Part shown: positions 1 through 11,665 of the stretch, piece by piece
How positions within the stretch are numbered: the stretch's first letter is position 1
Layout of the letters: the number at the start of each line of letters is the position of its first letter
Assembly (NCBI GenBank): GCA_000181795.3
Contig: CM012953.1
Span: 12,387,756-12,434,032 of the forward strand
Origin: Trichinella spiralis
Taxonomy: Eukaryota > Nematoda > Enoplea > Trichinellida > Trichinellidae
Length of the DNA: 46,277 bases
Reading direction: 5' to 3'
Made by a program: the position numbers and the translations under genes
The notes under the pieces: generated by a model
Seen by the model: the letters and a program-made list of their open reading frames with translations, nothing else
Databases searched by the model: none
What the model was told of the DNA's origin: nothing

Positions 1-126
1 TCCTTGCAAAATTTGGGGGAACCATTTCCTTGTTCTTAACAGTTGGGCAATCAACATTGAGAACGCAAATATTCAAAACACATTTGTAATCAGGCTCACA
101 AGGGCAACGGCTACTAAAACCATGGG
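1..126 (-). CDS. Partial Cys-rich exon at window edge
   Basis: On the minus strand a good acceptor (TTCATTCTAG) ends at about 127, and an open frame then runs off the left edge. It reads HGFSSRCPCEPDYKCVLNIC followed by VLNVDCPTVKNKEMV. Five Cys in about 27 residues suggest an extracellular Cys-rich module (EGF- or EB-like spacing), but I cannot name the family. Only one exon is visible, so neither the start, the domain count nor the secretion signal can be judged. It could also be chance, because the exon is short. Confidence 0.35.
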
Positions 127-2630
127 CTAGAATGAAGAACTTTGTTTTTTTAACAGCTTTATTTATTTTCAATTTTCTTATTTACCTTTTATTATTAAAA
201 TGAAAAACAACAGGAAAGAAAAGCATAAAGCCATCTCCCAGTGCGACTGTTTCATACAAATAGTCCAGGAATGAAAACTTTGCAAATGGCCTGAACAAAC
301 AGCCTGCCAGAAATATACTGCTCAACAAATAAAGCCGATGGCCTAGTTTTGTAGGCAAAGTTGATTCCCTTCAGAAAAGTAACTAAATTTGTTGGCTTAC
401 AGTTTGAATTGTTTATCATGAGAAAAAGTTTTAAACTGCATTTTTTCATTGCACTACCTTTTAAGCTCTAAAACTGTAAACCACTTTTATTCATAATATA
501 AAATAATGAAAATTTTTAAAAAGTTATCTTATAATTTTAATTATTCTATTAAACCAGCATGATGTATCTTTGATCAGGCTTTATTGTCAGCAATGCGCAT
601 TTTGTTTTATAAAAAATGATTTTCAATTATAATTTGAGTTTTTAAAATGTTGATTGATTATAAATAAAAAGATCTAAAGAGAAAACTAAATTATAAAAAT
701 ATCACTGCCTTACGCATGAAATTGCATTGATTCGTCCATTAGAAGAATGGGAAAATTTTCCATCGATCAATATTTTAGTTCAAAAATTGTTTATTCTCAG
801 TCAGTATAGTTGGTAGCATAATCGCCTATTCATAGCAGGACAGATCAACTTGATGTATTTTAATTTTAACTGAAGCTGACCGATTAGCTGGAAAATCGAA
901 AATTCTACCAACAAGACCATCTATATGTTAACTGATGCTTGTAGTGATCGAAAGAAATCAAAACCACGGTTTGGGGCAAATTCTTCAACAGACCTTATTT
1001 AAAGCAGCCGCTTTTGCAATCAACGGAACTTTCAAACCTTTGAAATCACTGGATAATTTCTGAAATATTTTTATAAATGTAGAAAAAGCTTAAGTGCATG
1101 TTTGTACAGTTTGTTACAAATTCCCATATTCACTAAATAGAACTTTAGCGATGTCTTAATTTCTGATTCAGAGTTTTAGTCAAATGTTTAATTGCAAAAG
1201 CATGTTCATCTTTTGAAAAGTAAATTTTATTTAAAAAAAATTTTATTTTCTGATTTCAAGCATATTCATAATTCAAAATACATTTTCAGTTGTTTAAAAT
1301 ACATATTTTTACTTTCAGAGGCAATATTCATGTGAAATGTGTCATGTAAAGATTACTATTATTCTTTTTTATTTGTTGCAATTTTTACTATCAGAACTTA
1401 TGAGACATGATGTTTTTCAATAACATTCTGATATATACAAGATAAACTAAAAGATCTTGAAGATTTCAAAATTCTTTACTTGGCATTCTTATTATTTATA
1501 GGTCAATATTATAGTAATAAGTATTAAAGATTATTCATAATGTATGCTTTACTTTTTATAAATTAATTACCGTTGATGACTTCAAAGATTTTTTTTATTT
1601 TCTTACACTTTCTAATTGTGATGCTGTCACTCAAAACGAAAATCATTTTTTAAAATTAAAATCAAAACTTGAAACATTAAAAAGTTGCACTTTAAGCCTT
1701 TCATAAGTTAAATTTTTGCTTTTATATATAAAAAGATAACAAATAAACTGTTAAATAAACTGATTTCAGTTTATATAGGATTTGTTTCGAATAAATGAAA
1801 AAGTTGAAATAATGTTCTGATGTAATATGTGATGAAAATCAATTCTGTTGCATTAAATTAGGGTTTTTGAATTGTTGTTCAATTGTGCAGATGCAATGAA
1901 TTGAAAAAATACAAAAAATAAAAAAAACAGTCATTTAAAGTTATAGTTATTTTTGATCAAATTATTGTAATCAAATCTATTGATAAAGATTGAATGGAAT
2001 ACTTATGAATATTATCGTTTATAAGTTACAGCAAATATTAAACTCAGTAATGCAAATCAGTAAAAGATATAATAAGCTTGAAAGGCTGTCAGCTTTAATT
2101 TAAAAATTTTGATAACATTTTCAATATAATTTTTACATTTCACTCATTTCTAATATCTGTCTAAAATACAGATCAATATGGCAACTTTTATATAAAAAAT
2201 ACAGTAATGCCAAAAACCTATTTTGTTTATGAAATAAAAATGAACAGCTTAAAGTCTTTTTAAATATTGGGCTGTTTTTAATTTATCATTGTTAATATCT
2301 TTATTCAGTTGATGACAGTATAATTGTACCTGAGTTGCGCTATGTTTGGATACTGTACTTTACAATTTACTGTACAATGCAATTTAAATTTAAAGCATTA
2401 GTTAAAGTTGGTAGTGTCGGTTTGCGATGTATGATCAGTTTTTTCATGTTTGTTTATACTAGCAGACTGAATTAACAACTTCAGTTAAGCATTCTTAGTA
2501 AATTTTTTGAGCATTATATTTGACCTGATTTGCGCGCGGTTCATGATTTACTTCAATAATGCTTTTCATTGATAAATTGGTTTTGCTAATTTTAGATTTG
2601 ATTTCAAGTTAAGTGGACAAAAATTCTGCT
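127..2630. other. AT-rich intergenic or intronic DNA
   Basis: I see no supported gene in this 2.5 kb. It is very AT-rich with many stops in all frames. The 65-codon minus frame at 252-449 has no family resemblance and no splice support. The stretch may hold the upstream intron of the left-edge minus gene and the promoter of the PP2C gene. Confidence 0.6.
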
Positions 2631-5600
2631 ATGGGTGCAAGTTTGAGTGAGCCCGACACGAAACTGACTACAGCGAGTTGTGGAAATAGTTACCTCAAAG
2701 TTGGTTCTTCGTCTATGCAAGGATGGCGAATTCGTAAGTTTTGAAATTTATTTCCATTGTTGATGTTTTTCTTTTCCAGTAATATATTTTTGAAATATTT
2801 TCAGAAATGGAAGATGCTCACACTCATCTTCTGTCTTTACCTGAGGACGAGAAGGTGAGCTTTTTCGGAGTGTACGATGGTCATGGAGGTAATTTGATTA
2901 AAGTGTGTTTTTTTAATTTACTGAACAATTTTTTTTCTTTCAAGGTGCCTGCGCTTCTCGTTATGCATCTTGCCATTTGCACAAAGCAATTGCACAAACG
3001 AAAGCATTTGGTATAGTTGCCGCTTTGCGTTTTCAACTTTCTCTTGTCATATAGTTCAATTTTTATAGCCGAAGGAGATTTGGTCGAAGCGATAAAACAA
3101 GGCTTCCTGGACGTGGATAAAGACATGTTAGAAAGTAAATTTAAATTTTATTTTTTGGGATTAACTTTTTTATTGCCAAATGCTGTTCACATGTTGGTTT
3201 GCATTTTGATGACGATACAATTTAAAAATTTGTTTGCAAGTTTAAATGTTCACATTGTTTCACATGAATGTTTAAGTTATTTTAAAGTTGGTATTGAAAA
3301 ATGTTGAAATGAAAATGAAAAATTTTACTTTTTTAAAATAAATATAATTAATGATTTTTTATTTGTTTTTCAACTAGATCACGGAAATTTGGTTGGCGTT
3401 GCGGGTACTACTGCAGTGATAGTGATGCTGAAGGAGGATACATTGTTTTGCGTAAGTTAAATTTCCGTATCAGTTTGCCTATTTATAAATTCAAAAAAAT
3501 ATATATCATAATATTGCTTGAAACTTCAGCATTATTCTTGCAGCTTCATTACGCTAACTCATTGTTGTCATTGATTTATTGCTTTCATTGCTCTGCTGAG
3601 TAAACGGATGTGTTTACGGCACGCTTTATTCATAAATGTGGTAAACACATTTGTGACTGAGGAGGCAGAAGCGCGCTTTGAAGTAGTATAATTAAAATGT
3701 TGAGTTGAGCGCATATTGTCTACTGGCGTGTAATTCGGCAATGTTGAAGAACATCCCCTGTTCTCAGTTTGCATTCGACGTATTTGTTTTCATAATTGAT
3801 TTATAATATTATGCTTAAAAGTTAAAAGTGGCGACTGAAATTATTGCTCTTGAAAAATTGGTCGATTTTCTTCTTTAATCACTGTTTGCCAAAGTTGTTT
3901 TTGAGATTTTGATCTTTGCTTTTTGTTTGCTAAGAATTTTGATGTTGTAAAATTAGATTTGTTTTGCTTTTATATCTTTTTCTCAGAACAGCAGTTTCCT
4001 GTTTGATGAGAAGCTGAAATTGTCAAAATTTTAAAATTGTGAAATTTCCATCAACTATGCCAATTATTTATTGAAAGTGTTAATTGTAATTATTAGTGAA
4101 TGATAGCTTCGTTGGAAAAGGAAATGTGTTTAATTTAATTTAATTTTTCTTTTCAATTAAGGGAAATGTTGGAGATTCTCGAGCGGTGATCAGTGCCGGA
4201 GGTGTGGCCGAGCCGTTGAGTTTTGACCACAAGCCGGTCAATGAGGGTGAAATTAAGCGAATTTTTTCTGCCGGCGGATGGGTGGAATTCAATCGTGTGA
4301 ACGGCAATTTGGCCATGTCTCGGGCATTAGGCGATTTTATCTACAAAGCCTGTCACGAGAAATCGCCAAAAGAGCAGATTGTCACTGGTGCGTATTAATA
4401 TTAGTTTTTTTTATTTTATCAATATATATATATTTATTTATTTATGGATTATTCCTTCTGTTCAGCTTATCCCGATGTGGTGAGTCGCAGTTTGACCGAT
4501 GCGGATGAATTTATTGTTCTTGCTTGCGACGGTGTGTGGGATGTGATGACCAACCAGGAGGTGGTCGATTTTTGCCGTGAACGCATAGCTGCCGGTTTGG
4601 CACCAGAAAAAGTAGCTGTTTTAAGCGATGCGAACAAAATGATGAATAATAATTCGATTATAATATTTGTTGCATATTTTTTTGTTTGAATGAACAGATT
4701 TGTGAAGAATTGCTTTTGCAATGCTTGGCTCCGGATTGTCAGATGGGCGGTCTCGGCTGTGACAACATGACGGTCATTTTGGTTTGCCTGTTGAGAGATA
4801 AGCCTTACGAAGAATTGATGAAAAAATGCATCCGAGATCGCCCACCGACGCCCGTCCGACGGGCGGACGAGCTCAGCCAACAGTTTGTCACGCCTCCACT
4901 TTCCCCTGCCGACTCCCAACCCGTCCTACTCTCTGGTTCATTTCCGGAGGCTATTGGGTCTCCAGTGGCCATTGAAAATGAAAACGAACAGGTAAAATGA
5001 TAATAATAATGCTAATTGTTATCTAAATTATTTGATTACATTGTGATTTTGGAAAAACTGCTTTATTTATAATAATAATAAAATTCAAATTCCAAATGAT
5101 TTAAACACATTTGCATGCAAATTAGCTTTTGCTGAACTGATGATGATTTGTTGCAAAGGTGCAGAAAAATCTATTTTCACATAATCAATCAGATTGTTTC
5201 GTTTTTGTTAATTGGTCAGTTATGGGAATTTCTGATTTATTTATTGATGGCAAAAGAAGAAAATGCTGGCGTAAATGTAATTTTTCGGAAACTTTGCTTC
5301 ATTTCTACACAACATCCAACTATTATTTAGTGATTAATTATTGCTATTCGATGTTTATCAGGTGACTAATTAATTCGGTTCATTTATTTATTATGCTTTA
5401 CTGGATTATCTGCTCATTTTCGTTTGCTGTTTTTGGACAGACAATAGCTTTTTTTTAAAAAACATATGTATATAGATAATTATACATTGCATGATGTGAT
5501 GTATTTATTGTGGAAAATAAACGAGAAGAGTTGTTTCAGGAGAAAGTAGAGAAGAAGAATGAAATTGTGGATTGCGCAGTTGGTGATGTGAAGCAGTTGG

Positions 5601-5671
5601 AAGAATTGAAGCCGAAGGTGGTCGATTACAATGCCAACGAAAGTGAAGAAGCAGGTGAAAAGGAGAAGTAG
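2631..5671 (+). CDS. ppm-2: PP2C-family Ser/Thr phosphatase (PPM1A/PPM-2-like)
   Basis: Metal-dependent Ser/Thr phosphatase. Nine exons keep one frame: 2631-2733, 2805-2888, 2945-3010, 3069-3134, 3378-3451, 4162-4387, 4466-4611, 4698-4991 and 5540-5671, giving 396 residues. The family signatures are all present in order: MGxSLSEP start, [14 protein letters not shown], the metal motif [65 protein letters not shown] and GCDNMTV. All expected metal-binding Asp residues are retained, so it should be active. Met-Gly at the start fits N-myristoylation, known for this subfamily, and would place it at membranes. After the catalytic domain come a PP/TP-rich stretch and an acidic tail ending EEAGEKEK. 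If the last intron is kept, translation stops after NEQVK instead. It closely resembles C. elegans PPM-2 as I recall it; the symbol is by similarity. Confidence 0.93.
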
Positions 5672-6177
5672 AATTAATTGTTGGGCAAGGCATAAACGAC
5701 CAATGACAACAGTTCTCACCACATCCGTGGTGCTTCAATGCTTTGCATCAACTAGCCATCAGCAATTCTCTCTCTCTCTCTCTCCTATAATTTGCCGTGT
5801 TCATTATTATTCTATTTTTGTCATCATTTATTATGAATTATATATTTTTAATGCTCCCTTTTACACGACACAAAAGCTTTTTTATTTGTCGTGTCAAGAA
5901 ATAAATGAAGATATATTTATTTTAAAATAAATTCAAATGAATCAAAATTCATTTTTTCCACTTTTTTTCAGATCTGTTATTGACAATGATTGTTTTTAGA
6001 ATGAAATTTGCGGGAAAAAATGAAAAATAAAAATTCAACTTTTTCTTTTCTCGTCTCAATTGTCTATTTCCAATCAGTGATGACAATTTTATTGTCATTT
6101 TTCTGTTCAATTATTAATTACTTTTTAATTGTTAATATTCAACAACAACAACAAATACATTTTTTATGAATTTCCAG
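5672..6177. other. PP2C 3' region and short intergenic gap
   Basis: A (CT)n run lies near 5769-5784 and AATAAA signals near 5900-5930 probably end the PP2C transcript. The first uridine phosphorylase codon sits directly after an acceptor-like TTTCCAG, so an upstream, unrecognised 5' exon of that gene could also lie here. Confidence 0.5.
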
Positions 6178-9100
6178 ATGACCAAAGATGTTTTGTATCA
6201 TTTCGGTTTCAGTACAGACGAGGATGACTTGGTTGCACTGTTCAACAATGTGAAGGTGATTTTATTCAATTTCTTTTTTTTTCTATATTCAAATAAACAG
6301 AGAAAAATGCATATACATAAATGAATTTTTGTTTTCAATATTTCATAATAATAATAATACTGTAGTTTGTTCTTTGCGGTGATTCCGCTGGAAGAATGTT
6401 GAAATTGGCCACCTTTTTGTGCAAGCAGTTGAAAAATTCGAATGGTGACGAGCCAACAAATCTCACTCGTACCGATCGATACGTTTTGTACAAAGTTTCC
6501 AACTGCATTTGCATCAGTGTATGCGCTCACTTTATTCAAAATTTTTTTCTCGTTTCTTCATTTATATCGAGCGTTGTTCAGCTTTTGAATTATTAAATTT
6601 TACTAGTAGTTCAGAATTTTTCTACTAAATGATCTTCTTTGCTTTTTATAATCATTCAGTCGAAATATGGTCCAAGTGTAATAGATGTGCAAGTTTAATT
6701 TATTCTGATTATCAAATTGCACAGCATGGAATTGGTTTCGGTTCAATTAGCATGAATTGAGAAAAGTTTCTGATCTTCGAGTTGGTACCTCAGGAGGGAT
6801 AGGTGAGTTCTTTGTGTTGATATTTCATACGTTGATGATTAATTAAAATTGAATTTAATACAGGAATATCGGCAGGTACAGTGAATGGTTTGTTAAAGCC
6901 AGTTTATGGGTTTGTTAGTTTCTAAATTATTTCTGTATTATTATGAAATTTTCACCTATTGAAACAATTTATACAAAATATCTATTATATATATGCCGAC
7001 ATTTGCAGAATAGAATAAAATAGAATTCTACATGATAATGCGATAGATAATAATTGATTTCTTTTTTTCTTTTTCTATTATAATAATAAGTTATGATGAT
7101 CATTTATCATGTTTGAATTTTTATTCATGTATTCACTTTTAACTGGGTTTGTGCTGGTCAGCGTTTTGAATTTCCAACAGAATTGGATGACAACTTGGCT
7201 AAACAGTTGAATGGAATTTGTTCACAATTAAATTTTCCCTCAGTCATTGGTCGAACAATGAGATGCAATGATTTTTACGAAGGTAATTTGTACAAGTTTT
7301 TGTTGAATTAAAAAAAATGTATATTTATTTCATTTGCAAATTTTGGAAAATTATTGCATAAGTAATAATATTAATAAGGTCGAAATGCTGTTCTTAAAAT
7401 TAGTTGAATACTTCATTGTTTACTTTTTAAATTCGATTTGCAAAAACAGTATAAATGATTTGAAAAATTTGTTCAAATTTAATGTATAAATTCCATAATT
7501 AGCATTATTTGCAATCAGTTTAAAAATTTGAAATTCACTTGCGAACAGATGAATAAAACAAATGATTAGTTTTTTTTTCAAATTAAATTTTAATGGAAAA
7601 GTTATGTTTATTCAGCCATGTTTGATTGAATTATATAAAGAGATTGTGTGTAAATTTGTTCATTTTTGTATATCAAAAGTGCAAATGAATACCGAAGTTT
7701 CGAGGGGATTGTTGAATGCGCTTGTTCAAATTGTTGTTCAGGATGTCGCATTTAAGCATTCCAAACCGTTGGAACCCATACAGCATTTTTTTCCTCTTCC
7801 GCATTCTGAATCACGTCTACACAAATCTCTTCTGGGTCCTTTTGTATTATAGCGCACGTAAGGGCATTTTCCTTCTGTAGAAGATATACTTTATTTTCAA
7901 TTGCATTTCCATACACATATAACAACTTACCCTTATTATAATTGGACTGGTATTTGGTTACGGATTGCTTAGTTGTGTAAGCTTGTTTGGTTGTTGTGAG
8001 TTTTGGTTGTGGTGTTGTTGCCGGAAACAGAGGCGTAGTGCAGACTTTTTTCAGTCCAGCGAAGCAGCATTTATCCGCATTGGCACAGTCTTTGTCCTTT
8101 CTGCATCGTTTACCGACTGCCTTAAGATTGCGCAAAATACGCGGGCATTCTCCTGGTTTTTCTTCTTTTTTCACAGCTTCCATTATGGCTAAAGCAATTT
8201 TCAACCATTTCACTTCAAATCATTCAAAATGGATTTAACATTGCAAAGCTTCTCAAGTTTGTTGTTTTTATTATGATTATCTTTTTTTTAAGTGAAAAGG
8301 AGGGATATTTAAATTTTCATTTACCAGCGGTTGCCAAGATGAGAAGCAGGCAAATGGACACTTTCATATTCATATTCAGTTGCGCTTGTAGACACAGCCT
8401 TTTGCACACTTGACTACTAAATCAGCGCTAATTCAGCTGTGGATATTTAAAGTGGCATTTTCAAATTTGGGTTGCCCGATTCAACGGAACGCCAATCAGT
8501 CCGTGTGACATGTTTTCTCAGCAACAGCACTCCGCTCTTGGTGGTAACTTATTTTGGACACATCATTGGAAATGGACTGTTCGAATTTTCTTGTGCCAAC
8601 GCCCCGAGTGACCAGCGACAATTATGCGCATTGCTTGCAAGAAGTCACGCTCTGTTAGCAAGCAGTCAACGAACGACGAAATCCTCCCAATAAACCAACA
8701 AGTGCGTGCAATGAAGGCAATGTTTTCACTCCAACAAGCAGAAAAGCTGCTCCAATCAATACTGCACTGTAGTTGTGTGCAGTTTTGTTGGCAATATCTA
8801 CATCCGTTGGCATTCATTCTTGTTCACGTGTCATCCGATTTTATGCATAAGTTTGCATGGAAATTGGTTGAAATTGAATACCTACTTGCTTTACTTCAAT
8901 TCAATTACATTTATAATTTATGCAAAGTGAAAGATTTTCTTAAATTTTAAATTAATTTTTGAAAAAAGAAACACAACAGTTGCTAATTTTTAAGGCAAAC
9001 TGACTTTTGTCATGAATTTAAGCATCTTTATTGTATGCATTGTGAATTTTACAGTATCTTTTCTTTTTTGAATTTCAAACGTATGAAAATACTCTTTTAA

Positions 9101-9826
9101 AAAACTTAATGTTTAAATTAGTAATAATTTTTATTAAACTAAATTACAGTATTATTTGGGAACGAAGAATATTTCTTCTCTACTGTTGTAGATGAAACGA
9201 GCTGAGAACTTTTTGCAGAACAACAAGGTTTCTGTGTTATGAATTGAACGGATTGTTCAATTAATTAGACTGATTAGTTTCCAAAACTGGACATTTACTG
9301 ACCTCAACTGACCAGTGCATCTTGAAAACTAGGTTTCAAATATTTTCAGCATACTTTTCAAATTTCCATATTTCAACAGCTATTTTTGCTATGATTGATA
9401 AAGCGATTTATTTGTTTATCTTGTGAAATTATTATTATTATTATAGAACAAGATCGAATGGACGGTACATTTTGCGCTTTTTCTCTTCAACAGCGTCGGC
9501 AATTTTTACAACGCGCCAAAGAGCTAGACGTTTGCAATATCGACATGGAAGCGAGTTGTTTTACGGCTTTTTGCCAACGGGCAAAATTGACCGGTGAATT
9601 TTCAAATTTGAACATTTAATAATGATATTATTATTTATTTAAAGTTAGTTTAATTTTACAATTGTTTATTACAAATTACAAACGTGCAATTGTCAACGTT
9701 GTTTTGATGGATCGGCTTGCGGCCAGTGACCAACCAGCTGATCGAAACCAAAGAGATCTACTTATATCTTGGGAAGAGCGACCATTTGCCGTTTTCGATG
9801 AATATGTGAAACAATTTTCCAACTGA
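6178..9826 (+). CDS. upp-1: Uridine phosphorylase, probably disrupted
   Basis: Pyrimidine salvage enzyme family: uridine plus phosphate gives uracil and ribose-1-phosphate. Exon-like blocks follow the family order: 6178-6255 (MTKDVLYHFGF), 6366-6518 (FVLCGDSAGRM, TDRYVLYK), 6725-6802 (HGIGFGSISM, then the phosphate loop VGTSGGIG), 6864-6909, 7162-7282 (RFEFPTELDD to CNDFYEG), 9447-9593 (NIDMEASCFTAF, the substrate-binding motif) and about 9645-9826 (NVVLMDRLA to KQFSN and stop). Problems: inside 6725-6802 the frame changes between SISMN and RKVSDLRVG, and about ten residues expected there are missing. Phase does not match between the fourth and fifth blocks. The last acceptor is weak and would add about ten residues. 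Either the gene is decaying or the assembly has errors. A 2.1 kb intron holds an antisense WAP gene. Family certain, intactness doubtful. Confidence 0.75.
7738..8373 (-). CDS. Secreted double-WAP-domain protein, nested gene
   Basis: Likely secreted protease inhibitor or antimicrobial of the whey acidic protein (four-disulfide core) family. Three minus-strand exons keep phase: 8325-8373, 7931-8188 and 7738-7874, giving 147 residues. Exon 1 is a signal peptide (MNMKVSICLLLILATAG). WAP domain 1 has KPGECP, GKRCRKDKDC and ADKCCFAG. A Thr/Pro/Lys-rich linker follows (TTPLFPATTPQPKLTTTK). WAP domain 2 has EGKCP, LCRRDSECGRGKKCC and LECLNATS, then a stop. The second domain appears only after splicing a 56-nt intron (GTAAGT to CTACAG); unspliced reading runs past it in a frame with no resemblance to anything. 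The gene lies wholly inside an intron of the opposite-strand uridine phosphorylase gene. A polyadenylation signal AATAAA lies about 125 nt past the stop (7607-7612). Confidence 0.85.
8445..8452 (-). promoter_or_regulatory. TATA-like box of the nested WAP gene
   Basis: TTTAAATA on the minus strand lies 72 nt before the start codon of the WAP gene. The position fits a core promoter, but such words are common in AT-rich DNA. Confidence 0.3.
8454..9446. other. Remainder of the uridine phosphorylase intron
   Basis: A less AT-rich block (about 8460-8860) contains overlapping open frames on both strands (for example 8624-8950 plus). None shows a recognisable domain or convincing splice partners. 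It may act as the upstream region of the nested WAP gene. From 8900 to 9446 it is ordinary AT-rich intron. Confidence 0.45.
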
Positions 9827-9974
9827 TTTCAGTGAATTTAAAAAAAATACTTCTCAGAACATTTGCATAAGAATCAAAAATGAATAATGATCAAATTTAC
9901 ATTGCTTGTTGCTTTATTGGAAAAAAATGTCTACAACATTAAAACTGCTTTTAGCAAATCCAAAAGTCAAAAGT

Positions 9975-10214
9975 TCACGCACGTCTTTTCTGCGTACTAA
10001 TATACAAAACGTTGTTTCCGCGAATAAACGCATCGCCGTATTTCTGTTTCAATTGGCCATTGGCGTACTCTTCCGTCTGCTCCAGAGCGACGTTCAAGTA
10101 TCCATCCAAACAAGCCAAAATGCCACGATAATCTAAGCCTGAATTCAACTTGACCATCACTGGCTTGCCAATTAATTGTTTCAAAAATTCACTTGGCGTT
10201 TGTCGTCCACTCAT
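9975..10214 (-). CDS. lsm-6: U6 snRNA-associated Sm-like protein LSm6
   Basis: Sm-fold subunit of the LSm2-8 ring on U6 snRNA and of the cytoplasmic LSm1-7 mRNA decay ring. The single exon encodes 79 residues, the usual LSm6 size. It starts MSGRQTPSEFLKQLIGKPV. Sm motif 1 is VKLNSGLDYRGILACLDGYL with NVALEQTEEY, and Sm motif 2 contains the diagnostic DAFIRGNNVLYIS. It ends in the basic tail TQKRRA. It is convergent with the uridine phosphorylase gene, whose stop is 148 nt away. An AATAAA signal on the minus strand lies about 65 nt beyond its stop. No oddities. Confidence 0.95.
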   Translation of the reverse strand: MSGRQTPSEFLKQLIGKPVMVKLNSGLDYRGILACLDGYLNVALEQTEEYANGQLKQKYGDAFIRGNNVLYISTQKRRA

Positions 10215-11581
10215 TTGATATTTATTACAAATCTAAATAAAATAAACTGTCACCATCATCAATTCATAATACACACTTTGCTGTTCACTTTGGAAACTGC
10301 AATTCAATCCAATTGCAGCAAGTGAAAAGTGCATTCATAATTTAGCTATTATATTTAAAAAATAAGACATACATTAAAAGCTGTCGTTTAAAAAGAAAAA
10401 AAAATTTTATGGTAAATACTGAAATGTCAACTGAATACTGAATCATCATTAAACAAATGTTATTTAAAAAATTAAATAATAAATTAATTTTTATCAATGA
10501 TAAAAATCGATCCACTTTATATAGAATTAATTAATAATAATAAAAGTACAACAATAAATATTACACCATTACAAATTTAAAAGATTTTCAAGTACAAATA
10601 GCTGCATCTGCCATGGTTATTACAAATTACTTACGTTCAAGTTTCTACTCAGCTTTATATATTACAAATTATTATTAGGCATTAATAATTCGTTTTCAGT
10701 AATATAAATAAAATTAATGTTTGGTTGTTAATGCCAAATTTACTTTAATTCTAATTATTTAATTATTGCTGCATCAATGGAAGTTACAGTAATAAAAGAG
10801 ACTTACATTATGCCGAGGTATTGTAAGATGACATCACTACAATGCAAAATTTTTATTCAGCGCTGTAATTTTGAGTTATTTGGCAATTTATGCTTAATAT
10901 TTTGCATTATATATGTTGCTAACGCAACTTAATTTGATACTCAAGCAGTGGACTATATTTGTTTGTTTCGAGGTTGATTCGGATCGATCGAATGCCAATC
11001 CTCAAGAACAGTTCTTATATTGAAAAAAACACAACTCTTTGCAGCGCTTCTTGTCGCTCAGTCACCACTTTCCCTCCCGCGCATACTTCTCTCATGCTAC
11101 CAGAACTTCCTTCCACATCAACTGGAGACGATTTGGCTGGCTTGTATATGACTGAAAGCGTCAGGCGCGGGGTTCTTATCAACCATAAACCCGAGTCCAC
11201 TGTTTTATTGACAGTCGTCTGGCATAAGTGTGTTCCAACAACATGGCCGCAAGCCTGTTGTCTACGCGACGCCTGCTTCTTTACAGCTGCCGCTCTGGAT
11301 CGAAGGAAACAAGAGTCTTGTGGCTTATGCTGCCTTGTTGTTGTACTTTCAGCACGCAGCTTGGCCGTGCCGTATTGCGCAAGCCACCAAATGGACCATA
11401 AAAGATTACCTCTGTTGGCATCGTTGACCCAAATCTAGGCGTTGCACAACTTCGCACAGACCTCGGGATGTTAGCCGCAGTTCTCTCTTTTTAAAATGTA
11501 AAACATATTTGACATTGCTTGTTTTCCTATTGTTTTTATTTCATCATTTTAAGCGATGTTCAATAAATGTCCAAACTGATG
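10215..11581. other. Intergenic: AT-rich DNA, then an unassigned GC-richer block
   Basis: From 10215 to about 10950 the DNA is plain AT-rich sequence upstream of LSm6. From about 10959 to 11460 composition becomes clearly GC-richer, with overlapping open frames on both strands (159 codons at 10959-11438 plus; 61 codons at 11015-11200 minus). I recognise no domain. It may be a fragment of a mobile element or a decayed gene, and it lies next to an LTR-element fossil of similar base content. Confidence 0.45.
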
Positions 11582-11586
11582 CATAT

Positions 11587-11665
11587 TTAATGACCCGCCG
11601 GGTGGGGCCAGAGGATCTGCCTCCGGGTCCTCGCCAGTTCGTCCGCCGTCGCTGTGTGCTTGTTC
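11587..11665 (-). repeat. Short second-LTR remnant
   Basis: A direct copy of 12422-12500, nearly identical over the last 74 bp. It marks the other end of the fossil and abuts one CATAT flank. Confidence 0.65.

Noticed and set aside
3568-3774. Minus 68-codon frame inside the PP2C gene
   Set aside because: Lies in a PP2C intron, with no motif and no splice sites that give a longer product.
4467-4919. Minus 150-codon frame opposite PP2C exons 7 and 8
   Set aside because: It is the antisense shadow of well-conserved phosphatase exons.
7752-8213. The unspliced 153-codon minus frame as the WAP protein
   Set aside because: It runs through a clear GTAAGT donor and misses both the signal peptide exon and the second WAP domain; the spliced model fits better.
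8624-8950. 108-codon plus frame in the uridine phosphorylase intron
   Set aside because: No recognisable domain, no splice partners, and it overlaps another frame on the minus strand.
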